DNA from: DATJGR01 sp963735085
GTDB lineage: Bacteria > Pseudomonadota > Gammaproteobacteria > Pseudomonadales > Azotimanducaceae
Direction: 5' to 3'
Length of the DNA stretch: 64,000 nt
Assembly: GCA_963735085.1 (NCBI GenBank)
Contig: CAVTJP010000005.1
Coordinates: 930,001-994,000, forward strand
Part shown: positions 26,791 through 35,738 of the stretch, one piece after another
Layout: each line of letters opens with the position of its first letter
How positions within the stretch are numbered: position 1 is the first letter of the stretch
The notes under the pieces: model-generated
What the model saw: only the letters and a program-made list of their open reading frames with translations
The model's database searches: none
Told to the model about the DNA's origin: nothing
Program-made: the position numbers and the translations under genes

Positions 26791-26819
26791 TTGAAAAGCT
26801 TTGGGATAAAAGTATTATC
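26791..26819 (+). promoter_or_regulatory. Strong sigma-70 promoter with embedded inverted repeat, upstream of Rieske genes
   Basis: TTGAAA (26791-26796) and TATTAT (26813-26818) are separated by 16 bases; each matches consensus at five of six positions. The perfect inverted repeat GATAA-N5-TTATC (26805-26819) covers the -10. A repressor bound there would block the Rieske genes and probably the divergent CMD operon, whose start lies 36 bases away. A local MarR is the natural candidate, but this is inference. Confidence 0.65.
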
Positions 26820-26854
26820 GCTCGACCCATCGACGTCAATCGGACGATTGCGGT

Positions 26855-28084
26855 ATGAACGACCAGACGACTCTGCTGTGGCCGGGCGACGGCAGCACCC
26901 GCATTCCGTATCAGATCTATTCCGATCCGGTGATATTCGAACGTGAAATGGACCGGATCTTCTGCGGCGCCGGCTGGGCTTATGTTGGCCTGGAAATCGA
27001 AGTGCCGAATCCCGGCGACTTCAAGGTAACGCGGATGGGCACCACCTCCGTGGTCATCACGCGCGACGAACGGGGTGAACTGCGCGGCTTCGTCAATCGC
27101 TGCGCGCACCGCGGCGTAAAGCTGTGCCGTAACGAATTCGGCAACAATCGCTTTTTTGTCTGTCCGTATCACCAGTGGTCGTACGATGCGAGCGGCGCGC
27201 TGCGCGGCGTGCCGTTCATCAACGGCGTGAACAATCTGGGCGGCATGCCGGACGATTTCGAACGCGCCGGCTATGCACTGCCGCGGCTCGCGATCTGCAC
27301 GCGCAACGGCGTGATCTTCGCGTCATTCAACCATCAGCTACCGGAACTTACGGCATATCTCGGCGACGTGAACACGCACTATTTCGATCGCGTATTCGAC
27401 GGCCGTAAATTGAAACTGCTGGGTTACTCGCGGCAACTGATTCCGGGCAACTGGAAGCTGATGTTCGAGAACATCAAAGATCCGTATCACGCATCCTTGC
27501 TGCATGTGTTCCTCGTGACGTTCGGGTTGTTCCGTGCCGACCAGAAATCGCAGGTGCGGATGGACCCCAGTGGCGCACACGCTTTGTTGATCTCGCAGCG
27601 CGGCGAAGCGAAAGCCAGTGCTGCAACACGCGACATCACGAACCTGCGCGAAGATTTCGTACTGCAGGATGCACGGCTGCTCGATCCGGTGAAAGAATTT
27701 CCCGACGACGCCACCGTGGTGATGCAGACCATCTGGCCGAATCTGATCGTGCAGCAACAATCCAACACGCTCGCGCTGCGTCAGATTCAGCCGCGCGATC
27801 CCGGGTCGTTCGAATTACATTGGACATTTTTTGGATATGCGGATGACGACGAAGCGATGACGACCCGCCGCTTACGGCAGGCAAATCTGATGAGTGCGGC
27901 GGGGCTCGTATCCGGCGATGACAGTGAGGTGATCAAGCTGAATCAGGAGGGCGTCAAACGGCATCCCCGTGACGCCGGCGTGCTGCTGATGGGCGGACGG
28001 GATACCGATGACACGCAGCACATGGTCACCGAAACGGCTTTGCGCGCGTTCTATTCGCACTATCGGTTGGTGATGGGTCTGTAG
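26855..28084 (+). CDS. Rieske aromatic-ring-hydroxylating oxygenase, alpha subunit
   Basis: Catalytic subunit of a Rieske non-haem iron oxygenase, 409 residues. The [2Fe-2S] site is Cys83/His85 (NRCAHRG) and Cys103/His106 (CPYHQW). The mononuclear iron site and the electron-bridging Asp are in FENIKDPYHASLLHVF (Asp209, His212, His217). The chain resembles salicylate/benzoate-type hydroxylases that act on aromatic acids. The beta subunit gene follows with no gap. No ferredoxin or reductase gene is adjacent, so electron carriers must come from elsewhere or from the nearby flavin reductase. Confidence 0.93.
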   Translation: MNDQTTLLWPGDGSTRIPYQIYSDPVIFEREMDRIFCGAGWAYVGLEIEVPNPGDFKVTRMGTTSVVITRDERGELRGFVNRCAHRGVKLCRNEFGNNRFFVCPYHQWSYDASGALRGVPFINGVNNLGGMPDDFERAGYALPRLAICTRNGVIFASFNHQLPELTAYLGDVNTHYFDRVFDGRKLKLLGYSRQLIPGNWKLMFENIKDPYHASLLHVFLVTFGLFRADQKSQVRMDPSGAHALLISQRGEAKASAATRDITNLREDFVLQDARLLDPVKEFPDDATVVMQTIWPNLIVQQQSNTLALRQIQPRDPGSFELHWTFFGYADDDEAMTTRRLRQANLMSAAGLVSGDDSEVIKLNQEGVKRHPRDAGVLLMGGRDTDDTQHMVTETALRAFYSHYRLVMGL

Positions 28085-28564
28085 ATGGCAATCGACGCGG
28101 CGCTGCAGTGCGAACTCGAGAATCTATATTCGCGCTACGGTGCGCTGCTCGACGATGGGCCGCTGCGCGACTGGCCCGATCTGTTCGCCGAACAGTGTCT
28201 GTATCTGGTGACGCCGCGCGACAACTACGATCGCGGCCTGCCACTGGCGATCATTCGCTGCGAAAGCCGCGGCATGCTGACGGATCGCATTCGCGCGACG
28301 CAGGAGACGATCATGCACGAGCCGCGTTATCTCCGGCATCAGATCACCAATGTGCGCGTGCTCGGCATTGCCGCCGGCAGCATCGACGTCACCGCAAACT
28401 TCACGGTAATCGAAGTGCTGCCCGACGAGCTGCCGAGGATTCTGAGCGTTGGCCGCTACATCGACGTCGTACAACGACGCAGCGACGGCGCGCTTCAGTT
28501 CAGCGAGAAGCGCTGCGTCTACGATTCGGTGCTAGTACCGAACACCATCGTGTATCCACTGTAA
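28085..28564 (+). CDS. Rieske oxygenase beta subunit
   Basis: A 159-residue NTF2-fold structural subunit of the alpha3-beta3 oxygenase. Typical beta features are ENLYSRYGALLDDGPLRDWP, the YLVTPRDNYDRGLP segment and HQITNVRVLG. Its ATG abuts the alpha stop codon. The gene ends seven bases from the convergent TonB receptor gene. Confidence 0.9.
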   Translation: MAIDAALQCELENLYSRYGALLDDGPLRDWPDLFAEQCLYLVTPRDNYDRGLPLAIIRCESRGMLTDRIRATQETIMHEPRYLRHQITNVRVLGIAAGSIDVTANFTVIEVLPDELPRILSVGRYIDVVQRRSDGALQFSEKRCVYDSVLVPNTIVYPL

Positions 28565-28571
28565 GCCGCGG

Positions 28572-30812
28572 CTATTTCTCCTGCAGCTTCACCGACAGCT
28601 GCAGTCCATACGTGCGGGGATTGGCAAAATACAGTTGGGTGAAGTATCCCGAACTGGGCACTGCCGACAGACGATGCAGCTCGTCGTTGAGATTCTTGCC
28701 ATATGCCGATAGCGTCCACAGGCCGCTGGGCGCCTCGTACGTCAGGCTTGCATCCCAGATGCCGTAGGCCTTCTGGTAACCTGGTGCGATATTGGTCAGA
28801 TCGGTGTAGTGAGAGTCTTCGTACGAATACGAGACGTTAGGCGTCAGCGTACCGTGGCCATTGAGCATGAAGTTATACGAGGCCGCCAGCCGACCGGTCC
28901 ATTTCGGCGCGCGCGGTACATCGAGATAGGAGAAATCGGCAACACCGGTCCCCTTCACGTCGGCTTCAAAGCTGGTGTAGTAGGCATCGAGGTAGCCGAC
29001 CGCGGCGCTGAGTAACAGATTTTCGATCGGCAACGCAGTCAATTCCAATTCCACACCTTTGGCCTTCTCGAATGCGTTGTTGACGATTGTTTGTTGCAAC
29101 CCACCGCCAGGAATGAAGGCGCCGACCTGCAAGTCGTCATACTTGTTGATGAACGCGGCGATGTTTGCGCGCAAGCGGTGCTCGAGCCAATCCGACTTCA
29201 AGCCGATTTCCCACGCCTTCACCTTTTCCGGAGAGTACGGCTGCGCAGTCAGGAAATTTGTATCGACGCGTGTGTTGTAGCCGCCCGCGACGAAGCCCGT
29301 GGAGTACGTGGCATAGACCATCTTGTCTTCGCCGAACTGATAATTGACGCCGGCCCGATAAGTGGTCTCCGTCCACGTGTCCTTGTGAATGAACGGATTC
29401 GGCGTTGGCAATGACGCGTCGTGCGAAGGGATACGATAGATGTCTTTGGTCTCGTCGGTATAACGCACACCCGCTTCGAGTTGCAACGCATCGGTGATGT
29501 TGTATTCCGCCTGACCGAACACCGCCCACGCATCATCGTGCTGCCGCGCATAGTCGATGTGATTGTCGAGTGTCGGGAACAGTGAGTAGAAGAGCTGCGT
29601 CCCGGTCCATCGGCGGTTCGAATAAATGCCACCCATAACCCATTGCAACGCCGAACTGCCTGTCGATTCGATGCGTACTTCCTGGCTGATCTCCTTATTG
29701 GACAGGCTGAATTTGGATTGGAAGAAATTCAGTTCCGTATTGTCGTAATCGCTGAGACTGTCGTTTGTATCCTCCTCATAACCCGTGACGGATACGAGGT
29801 CAAAACCTTCGGCGTGATAACGCATATTCAGCGAAAGGGCCGTCGTTTCCTGGTGATCGCCACTCGGGAAATTTCGAAAGACCGCGTAGGGTTTGTTCGG
29901 ACCCGGCGGGTAAGGTAGTCCCGGGGTGCGGTAGTCATAGCCAGGATGACCGAAGAACGCCGACAGTGCATCAGTTGGCACCGAGCCGTTCTGCCCACCT
30001 ACGGATGGGCTTTGGTCATCCATATAGGTGCCAACGAAAGTCGCGTCGAATTCCGATGTGGGCTGCCAGACCAAAGTGCCACGCAAAGTCTTGATATCGT
30101 CGCCGCCCAGATGTTGGGGGACCGGCGGAGAACCGGGTGGTGGCTTATAGGCGTTGTGATAAGGCCCCTCGGAGTCTTGGCTCAGGAACGAAAAACGTGC
30201 ACCGAACGTGTCTGTGAGGGGGAGGTCGGTCGCGAAGAAATAGTCCTGCCGACCGTAATTTCCATAGCGCGCAAACCCGTCAATTGCGAAAACGTCGCCA
30301 GGCTTTCGGGTGGTGATGTTGATAACGCCGCCGATGGTGTTTTTGCCGAAAAGCGTACCTTGGGGGCCGCGCAGGATCTCGACCGTTTCGACATCGGACA
30401 TATTGGAAAGCGCGCCGATGTTGCGGGTTGAGAACACGCCGTTCACTGATACCCCAACCGCCGGGTCCTGGCCCTGGTCGACGCCGGCATAGCCAACGCC
30501 GCGCGAATAGATCACGGCCGCGTTACGATGGATTGCGCCAACGCCCTCAATCGTGAAGTTCGGCGCCTGATGATCCAAATCGGCAAGGTCGTGAACGAAG
30601 AGTTTTCCGATCTGCGCGGCATCGAGGGCTGTCACCGAGACGGGCGTTGTCTGGATCGGTTCGGCACGCTTCCGTGCGGTCACCGTGATGACTTCGATCT
30701 GATTGGCACCCTCGTCAGGTGTCGGGCGGGCGTCTGTTTCTGCGTGCGCGGTACCCGTCAACGCGAGCACGGCAAATGCCACGCTCCACAATAGCGTGCA
30801 AGAACGTTGCAT
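28572..30812 (-). CDS. TonB-dependent outer-membrane receptor
   Basis: A 746-residue outer-membrane transporter. It has a signal peptide ending in GTAHAET, a TonB-box-like EVITVTA, a plug domain (GPQGTLFGKNTIGGVINITT near 140-160) and a long beta-barrel. The C-terminus ends in LQLSVKLQEK; the usual terminal aromatic is replaced by Lys, although the last strand is otherwise normal. It is the type abundant in gammaproteobacteria and sphingomonads for complex organic substrates. It lies convergent with the Rieske genes and divergent from MarR, over a perfect inverted repeat, so it probably imports the pathway substrate. Confidence 0.92.
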   Translation of the reverse strand: MQRSCTLLWSVAFAVLALTGTAHAETDARPTPDEGANQIEVITVTARKRAEPIQTTPVSVTALDAAQIGKLFVHDLADLDHQAPNFTIEGVGAIHRNAAVIYSRGVGYAGVDQGQDPAVGVSVNGVFSTRNIGALSNMSDVETVEILRGPQGTLFGKNTIGGVINITTRKPGDVFAIDGFARYGNYGRQDYFFATDLPLTDTFGARFSFLSQDSEGPYHNAYKPPPGSPPVPQHLGGDDIKTLRGTLVWQPTSEFDATFVGTYMDDQSPSVGGQNGSVPTDALSAFFGHPGYDYRTPGLPYPPGPNKPYAVFRNFPSGDHQETTALSLNMRYHAEGFDLVSVTGYEEDTNDSLSDYDNTELNFFQSKFSLSNKEISQEVRIESTGSSALQWVMGGIYSNRRWTGTQLFYSLFPTLDNHIDYARQHDDAWAVFGQAEYNITDALQLEAGVRYTDETKDIYRIPSHDASLPTPNPFIHKDTWTETTYRAGVNYQFGEDKMVYATYSTGFVAGGYNTRVDTNFLTAQPYSPEKVKAWEIGLKSDWLEHRLRANIAAFINKYDDLQVGAFIPGGGLQQTIVNNAFEKAKGVELELTALPIENLLLSAAVGYLDAYYTSFEADVKGTGVADFSYLDVPRAPKWTGRLAASYNFMLNGHGTLTPNVSYSYEDSHYTDLTNIAPGYQKAYGIWDASLTYEAPSGLWTLSAYGKNLNDELHRLSAVPSSGYFTQLYFANPRTYGLQLSVKLQEK

Positions 30813-30889
30813 GGTTGGTTCCCCTGTTTGTAATCCCCGTATCCAACTCGACGGAATCTGGTTCGAGCCAGCCTTTCCGTTACAAATTG

Positions 30890-30915
30890 TTGCATGCTAA
30901 ATCCTAAGCATGCAA
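30890..30915. promoter_or_regulatory. Perfect inverted repeat, candidate MarR operator
   Basis: TTGCATGCT (30890-30898) and AGCATGCAA (30907-30915) are exact reverse complements separated by AAATCCTA. Half-site centres are 17 bases apart. The site lies in the 122-base divergent gap between the TonB receptor and the MarR gene, 19 bases before the latter's ATG, where a dimeric repressor could silence both directions. Each half contains the palindrome GCATGC. Confidence 0.7.
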
Positions 30916-30934
30916 ACTAATTTTGAGGATAGGC

Positions 30935-31411
30935 ATGACCGACAATCGTTACGCGGACCGGATGCAGAGCATTGGCCATCTCACGCGCATCGCGTTCAGG
31001 GGTTTCTCCAGCGCTCTGGGTGCGCGCTTTGCGAAACACCACATCACGCCCGGCCAGTGGCGCTTCCTTCGCGTTTTGTGGGAGGAAGATGGCATCAGCC
31101 AGCGCGAATTGTCACAGCGGGTTGGCGCGACGGAGGCCACGACCGTGCGTTCGGTGCGCAGCCTGTTGAAAAGCGGCCTCGTCGAACGCAAGGACGACGT
31201 GGCGGACGCCCGCAAGTTTCGGATCCATCTAACCGCACGGGCACGTCGTCTCGAAGCGACGCTGCTACCGTACGTCAGCGAAGTGCACGCGATCGCCCAA
31301 CGCGGAATTTCCCGCAAAGACGTGGCCACCACGCGCCGCGTCCTGATGGCGATGCATCGCAACTTCGCAGAGGCGGGAATGGTTGTTTTCGATGAGGATC
31401 GATTTGCATGA
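30935..31411 (+). CDS. MarR-family transcriptional regulator (first gene of plus operon)
   Basis: A 158-residue winged-helix regulator with recognition region ISQRELSQRVGATEATTVRS and wing VADARKFRIHLT. GAGG upstream supports the ATG at 30935 over an in-frame TTG at 30923. Its stop overlaps the next start by four bases (ATGA), so it is co-expressed with the MetE-like gene. By position it should bind the TTGCATGCT repeat just upstream and control both itself and the TonB receptor. Confidence 0.9.
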   Translation: MTDNRYADRMQSIGHLTRIAFRGFSSALGARFAKHHITPGQWRFLRVLWEEDGISQRELSQRVGATEATTVRSVRSLLKSGLVERKDDVADARKFRIHLTARARRLEATLLPYVSEVHAIAQRGISRKDVATTRRVLMAMHRNFAEAGMVVFDEDRFA

Positions 31412-32439
31412 ACGTGATACTTCCCACCTGTCTGGTCGGCAGCTATTCGCAACCCGATTGGTTGATCAACCGGGCGCGTCTGGGCGAACGGTTGCCGCCT
31501 CGCGTGCGAGCGCGCGAACTCTGGCGCGTTGGTGCGGAGCATCTGGAGGAAGCGCAAAACGACGCGTCGATTCTGGCTTTGGAGGATCAGCATCGTGCCG
31601 GCGTCGATATCGTCACCGACGGCGAGATGCGCCGGGAAAGCTATTCTAACAACTTCGCTACGGCGCTTGCCGGACTCGACCTGGATCATCCCGGCGAAAC
31701 GATGGACCGAACCGGCAAAACTGTGCCGGTTCCGCGCGTGGTCGGTCCGATCTCGCGGACGCGATCAGTCGAAACGCCCTACGTCGCGTTTCTGAAGCAG
31801 CACACCAAGCTGCCGATCAAGGTGACGCTGCCGGGGCCGTTTACGATGTCTCAGCAGGCGCAGAATCAATATTACAAGGACGCTGGCGAACTTGCGTTGG
31901 CTTACGCAGCGGCCGTCAACGAGGAACTGCTGGAACTGTTCGCCGCCGGAGTAGACGTGGTGCAACTCGACGAGCCGTACGTTCAGGCGCGACCCGAAGC
32001 AGCGCGCGACTATGCGGTCGCTGCGATCGATCGTGCGTTACAGGGCGCAACCGGCACCACCGCTCTGCACGTGTGTTTCGGCTACGGCAAACACGTCGCG
32101 AACAAACCGAAAGGATACGCGTTCCTCGACGAACTCGACGCGTGTGCAGCAGATGAAATATCACTCGAATGCGCGCAGCCGCACGTCGATCTCGAACTGT
32201 TGAGCCGGTTGCCGTCGAAACGGATTCATGTGGGCGTACTCGATCTGCACGATCTATCGATCGAGACGCCGGAACAGGTCGCGCAGCGTATCCGCGACGC
32301 GCTGCAGCATCTGCCTGCCGAACGCGTGATCGTCGCGCCGGATTGCGGCATGAAATATCTGCCTCGCGATGTCGCGTTCGGCAAGCTGCGTAACATGGTG
32401 CTTGGACGTGACATCGCGCGAGCGGAACTGAATCTCTAA
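31408..32439 (+). CDS. MetE C-terminal-domain-like zinc protein (cobalamin-independent methionine synthase II family)
   Basis: A 343-residue TIM-barrel of the UROD/MetE superfamily. Zinc-ligand motifs are LHVCFG (His, Cys), the ISLECAQPH strand (Glu) and APDCGMKYL (Cys). The N-terminal half of true MetE is missing. Relatives use zinc to activate a thiol as nucleophile: methyl transfer to homocysteine, or epoxyalkane:coenzyme M transferase. In this operon it may demethylate, or add a thiol to, a pathway intermediate rather than make methionine; that is inference. It is coupled to marR by ATGA. Confidence 0.85.
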   Translation: MNVILPTCLVGSYSQPDWLINRARLGERLPPRVRARELWRVGAEHLEEAQNDASILALEDQHRAGVDIVTDGEMRRESYSNNFATALAGLDLDHPGETMDRTGKTVPVPRVVGPISRTRSVETPYVAFLKQHTKLPIKVTLPGPFTMSQQAQNQYYKDAGELALAYAAAVNEELLELFAAGVDVVQLDEPYVQARPEAARDYAVAAIDRALQGATGTTALHVCFGYGKHVANKPKGYAFLDELDACAADEISLECAQPHVDLELLSRLPSKRIHVGVLDLHDLSIETPEQVAQRIRDALQHLPAERVIVAPDCGMKYLPRDVAFGKLRNMVLGRDIARAELNL

Positions 32440-32459
32440 CCATCCTCCTGAGGGGCATC

Positions 32460-33575
32460 ATGCAGGCAACGCAGCGTGAATTCGTATCGCTGACATCACC
32501 CACGGCACCGCGCAACGGTGCGGGGTTTCATCCGTGTCAGGGTTTGTACCATCGCCCGAGAGACCGCCGGCCGACGACCGCGTTCATTGCGACCCACTAC
32601 AACGTCGATTTCAGCGAGCATTATCTCGGCGAATTCATGGCGCAGCGCGGCTATGGCTTTCTCGGCTGGAATACCCGCTTTCGGGGCAACGAAGCATTTT
32701 TCCTGCTCGAACACGCATTGATCGACATCGGCGTCGGCGTGCGCTGGCTGAAGGAGGTGGCCGGCGTCGAACGCGTGGTGATTATCGGCAACTCCGGCGG
32801 CGGTTCGCTGATGGGCGCGTATCAATCGCAAGCGGTGGAACCGAACATCACGGCAACGCCGGGGTTGAAGCTGCCGGAGGCGGTCAATGAATTGATCGCG
32901 GCCGATCTGTACGTGTCGCTGTGCGCGCACGCGGGCCGTCCCGAAGTGCTCACCGCGTGGATGGATCCGTCGGTCACCGACGAACGCGATCCGACGCTGA
33001 TCGATCAAACGCTGAACATGTACAACCCCGACAACGGGCCACCGTATTCGGCTGAGTTCGTCACCCGCTATCGAGCAGCCCAGGAGGCGCGCAACCATCG
33101 CATCACCGACTGGGTGTGGTCGCAGCTCGATCAATTGAAACGCATCGGCATGTTCGACCGCGCGTTCACGATGCAGCGCACGTGGGCCGATCCCCGCCTG
33201 ATGGACGGCGCGCTCGACCCGTCGGAGCGTAAGGTCGGCCTCTGCTACGCAGGCGATCCGAAGACCGCGAACTTCTCGCCGCGCGGTATCGGGCTGACCA
33301 ACACGCTGCGCACCTGGCTGTCGATGTGGAGCCTGCGTGATTCGCAGTGCCGCGGCGCGGCGCACCTCGCGCGTGTTCGCGTGCCGGCGCTGGTGATTCA
33401 GAGCATGGCCGATACCGGCGTGTTCCCCAGCGACGCGCGCGGCATACACGATGCGTTGGGAGCAACCGACAAGACGCTGGAGTTCGTGACCGGCGATCAC
33501 TACCTGGAAAATCCGGGCAACGCCCGCGACGACGTCGCCGATCGCATCGCCGCGTGGGTCGCGACCCGTGTTTGA
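32460..33575 (+). CDS. Alpha/beta hydrolase
   Basis: A 371-residue alpha/beta-fold hydrolase. The nucleophile elbow is VVIIGNSGGGSLMGAY. The core is interrupted by a large helical lid (about residues 170-290). An acid residue follows VIQSMADTGVFPSD, and the His is in FVTGDHYLENPGN. No signal peptide is seen. It lies between the MetE-like gene and the tartrate-dehydratase-like gene, suggesting ester, lactone or C-C bond hydrolysis in the same pathway. Confidence 0.8.
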   Translation: MQATQREFVSLTSPTAPRNGAGFHPCQGLYHRPRDRRPTTAFIATHYNVDFSEHYLGEFMAQRGYGFLGWNTRFRGNEAFFLLEHALIDIGVGVRWLKEVAGVERVVIIGNSGGGSLMGAYQSQAVEPNITATPGLKLPEAVNELIAADLYVSLCAHAGRPEVLTAWMDPSVTDERDPTLIDQTLNMYNPDNGPPYSAEFVTRYRAAQEARNHRITDWVWSQLDQLKRIGMFDRAFTMQRTWADPRLMDGALDPSERKVGLCYAGDPKTANFSPRGIGLTNTLRTWLSMWSLRDSQCRGAAHLARVRVPALVIQSMADTGVFPSDARGIHDALGATDKTLEFVTGDHYLENPGNARDDVADRIAAWVATRV

Positions 33576-33599
33576 CGATCCCCGGCCGACTGGACGTCG

Positions 33600-34772
33600 A
33601 TGCGGATCGTAGAGACTAGAGAACTGACGGTTGCATTGGAAGGTGCCGTCGCCAATGCCGTGGTCAGTTTTGCAGATCACACCGTTTCGCTGGTCGCGCT
33701 GATCAGTGACCAGCGCCGTGACGGACAGCCGGTGGTGGGTTATGGCTTCAATTCGATCGGCCGGTTCGGCCAGGCAAGCATTCTGAATGAGCGTTTGTTT
33801 CCACGATTGGTCGGCGCGGACCCTCAGTCGTTGCTGACAGAGGATGAGCGACATTTCGATCCGGCCCGTGTTGCCGCTGCTTCGCTGCGCAATGAGAAGC
33901 CGGGCGGTCATGGCGACCGGGCTGGCGCTGCGGGCGCGCTCGAACTCGCGGTGTGGGATCTGAATGCAAAACTCGATGACGAGCCCGCTTATGCAAGCAT
34001 TGCCCGTCATGCCGGCCGCTCTGTCGAACGACGTGGTGCATCGGTTTACGCAGCGGGCGGATATTACTATCCGCAGGACTCCCTGACCCGACTGCGTGAA
34101 GAACTTCAGGCGTATCAGGCACTCGGTTTCGATGCCTTCAAGATCAAGATTGGTGGGGCGTCGCTAGCGAAAGACATCGAACGAATCGAAGCGGCGCTGC
34201 GGGTATCCGGGACGGGCTCACGATTGGCAGTCGATGCGAACGGTCGCTTCAATCTCGAAGACGCACTGGCCTACGGGCACGCCATTGAGCACATGAATCT
34301 TCGCTGGTACGAAGAACCCGGCGATCCGCTCGACTATGAATTGAATCGCGCGCTGATCGAGGCATATGACGGAGCGATCGCCACCGGCGAGAATCTGTTC
34401 AGCGCACGCGACGCGCGGAATCTGATGCTGTATGGCGGCATGCGCACGGGCAAGGATATTTTTCAGATGGACCCGGGCATCAGCTACGGTCTGACCGAGT
34501 ACCAGCACATGCTGGCCGCACTCGAACACAGCGGTTTCGACAGACGGCAGTGCTACCCACATGGCGGCCACCTGATCAATCTGCATATCGCCGTGGGCCT
34601 CGACCTCGGTGGCTGTGAGGCTTACCCCGGTGTCTTTCAACCTTTCGGTGGCTATGCGCCGCAATGCCGCATCGAAAACGGCAAGGTGTGGCCCAGCGAT
34701 GCCGCGGGATTCGGTCTCGAGCAGAAGCCTGAATTGCGTAGACATCTCGCGGCGCTCGCTGCAGATGAGTGA
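33600..34772 (+). CDS. Enolase-superfamily dehydratase, D-tartrate dehydratase-like
   Basis: Mandelate racemase/muconate lactonising superfamily protein, 390 residues. It shows the KxK general base FDAFKIKIGG and metal ligands in LAVDANGRF (Asp), WYEEPGDPLDY (Glu) and ATGENLF (Glu). The catalytic His is in CYPHGGHLINLHIA. The PHGGH block and the FQPFGGYA segment match characterised D(-)-tartrate dehydratase, which forms oxaloacetate. The natural substrate could be another 2,3-dihydroxy acid. It is encoded between a hydrolase and a ketopantoate-reductase-like enzyme. Confidence 0.85.
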   Translation: MRIVETRELTVALEGAVANAVVSFADHTVSLVALISDQRRDGQPVVGYGFNSIGRFGQASILNERLFPRLVGADPQSLLTEDERHFDPARVAAASLRNEKPGGHGDRAGAAGALELAVWDLNAKLDDEPAYASIARHAGRSVERRGASVYAAGGYYYPQDSLTRLREELQAYQALGFDAFKIKIGGASLAKDIERIEAALRVSGTGSRLAVDANGRFNLEDALAYGHAIEHMNLRWYEEPGDPLDYELNRALIEAYDGAIATGENLFSARDARNLMLYGGMRTGKDIFQMDPGISYGLTEYQHMLAALEHSGFDRRQCYPHGGHLINLHIAVGLDLGGCEAYPGVFQPFGGYAPQCRIENGKVWPSDAAGFGLEQKPELRRHLAALAADE

Positions 34773-34793
34773 CTTGACGTGCGGAGACGTGCA

Positions 34794-35738
34794 ATGCGGA
34801 TAGCCGTGGTGGGTTGTGGCGCAATGGGTTCCATCTACAGCGGCTTGCTGGCGTCTGCAGGTCACGCTGTGCTCGGCATCGACACCAATCGGGCCCACGT
34901 CGATGCGATCAACTCACAGGGCTTACGCATCTCGGGAGCCAGCGGAGATCGACGCGTTGCGATGCGCGCGTTCAGCAGCCCCCCGGATAGCGGGCCGGAC
35001 TCAGAGGTTGAACTGCTGATCATCGCCGTCAAGGCCGCCCACGTTACCGCAGCCGCGAAAACGGCACGCGCATTGATCGGCCCCCAAACCCTGATACTGA
35101 CGATTCAGAACGGACTGGGCAGTGCCGACGCGGTTGCAGAAGTCGTCGATGCGGATCGATTGATCGTCGGCGTGGCGCAGGGCTTCGGCGCATCACTTCC
35201 GGAGCCCGGCCACGCGCATCACAATGATATGAAAGCAATCCGAATGGGAGCGTTTGCGGGCCTTCGACAGGCCGACGTGGCGCGTGTGGCTGCGGTCTGG
35301 CAGGCGGCCGGCTTCGATGCAGCGGCGGTGACGGACATTGAATCGATGCAGTGGGAAAAGCTCATCTGCAACGTTGCCTACAGCGCACCGTGTGCACTGA
35401 CCGGTATGACGATCGGAGAAGCGATGGACCATGCGCACATCGGCCCGGTCAGCCGCGCCGCCGCCACCGAGGCGTACGGTGTGGCGCTGGCGCGCGGCAT
35501 TTCGCTGCCGTTCGACGATCCCATCGCGCACGTTCGTGCGTTTGCCGCCCGGATGCCTGATGCGAAGCCTTCGGTTCTGCTGGATCTGCAAGCCGGCCGG
35601 GCAAGCGAGGTGGGTGTAATCAATGGCGCGGTGCCGCGCGAAGCTGAAAAAGTCGGCATCTCTGCGCCGGTCAACGCAACTCTGACTGGATTGGTCCGCG
35701 CGCTCGAAGATCACAACAGAAACAAAAGCAAAACATGA
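34794..35738 (+). CDS. Ketopantoate reductase-like (PanE/ApbA) oxidoreductase
   Basis: NADPH-dependent 2-keto-acid reductase of the ApbA/PanE family, 314 residues. The nucleotide-binding GCGAMGSIYSGLLASAGH is at residues 7-24. The catalytic lysine lies in MQWEKLICNVAYSAPCALT, and the C-terminal substrate helix contains SVLLDLQAGRASEVGVINGA. In this operon it more likely reduces a pathway 2-keto acid than makes pantoate. The ATG at 34794 is chosen because it leads directly into the Rossmann strand. The next gene overlaps by four bases. Confidence 0.85.
   Translation: MRIAVVGCGAMGSIYSGLLASAGHAVLGIDTNRAHVDAINSQGLRISGASGDRRVAMRAFSSPPDSGPDSEVELLIIAVKAAHVTAAAKTARALIGPQTLILTIQNGLGSADAVAEVVDADRLIVGVAQGFGASLPEPGHAHHNDMKAIRMGAFAGLRQADVARVAAVWQAAGFDAAAVTDIESMQWEKLICNVAYSAPCALTGMTIGEAMDHAHIGPVSRAAATEAYGVALARGISLPFDDPIAHVRAFAARMPDAKPSVLLDLQAGRASEVGVINGAVPREAEKVGISAPVNATLTGLVRALEDHNRNKSKT

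Noticed and set aside
32496..34010. 504-codon minus-strand ORF spanning the hydrolase and enolase genes
   Set aside because: It is antisense to two genes with intact catalytic motifs and has no signal, domain or ribosome binding site of its own.
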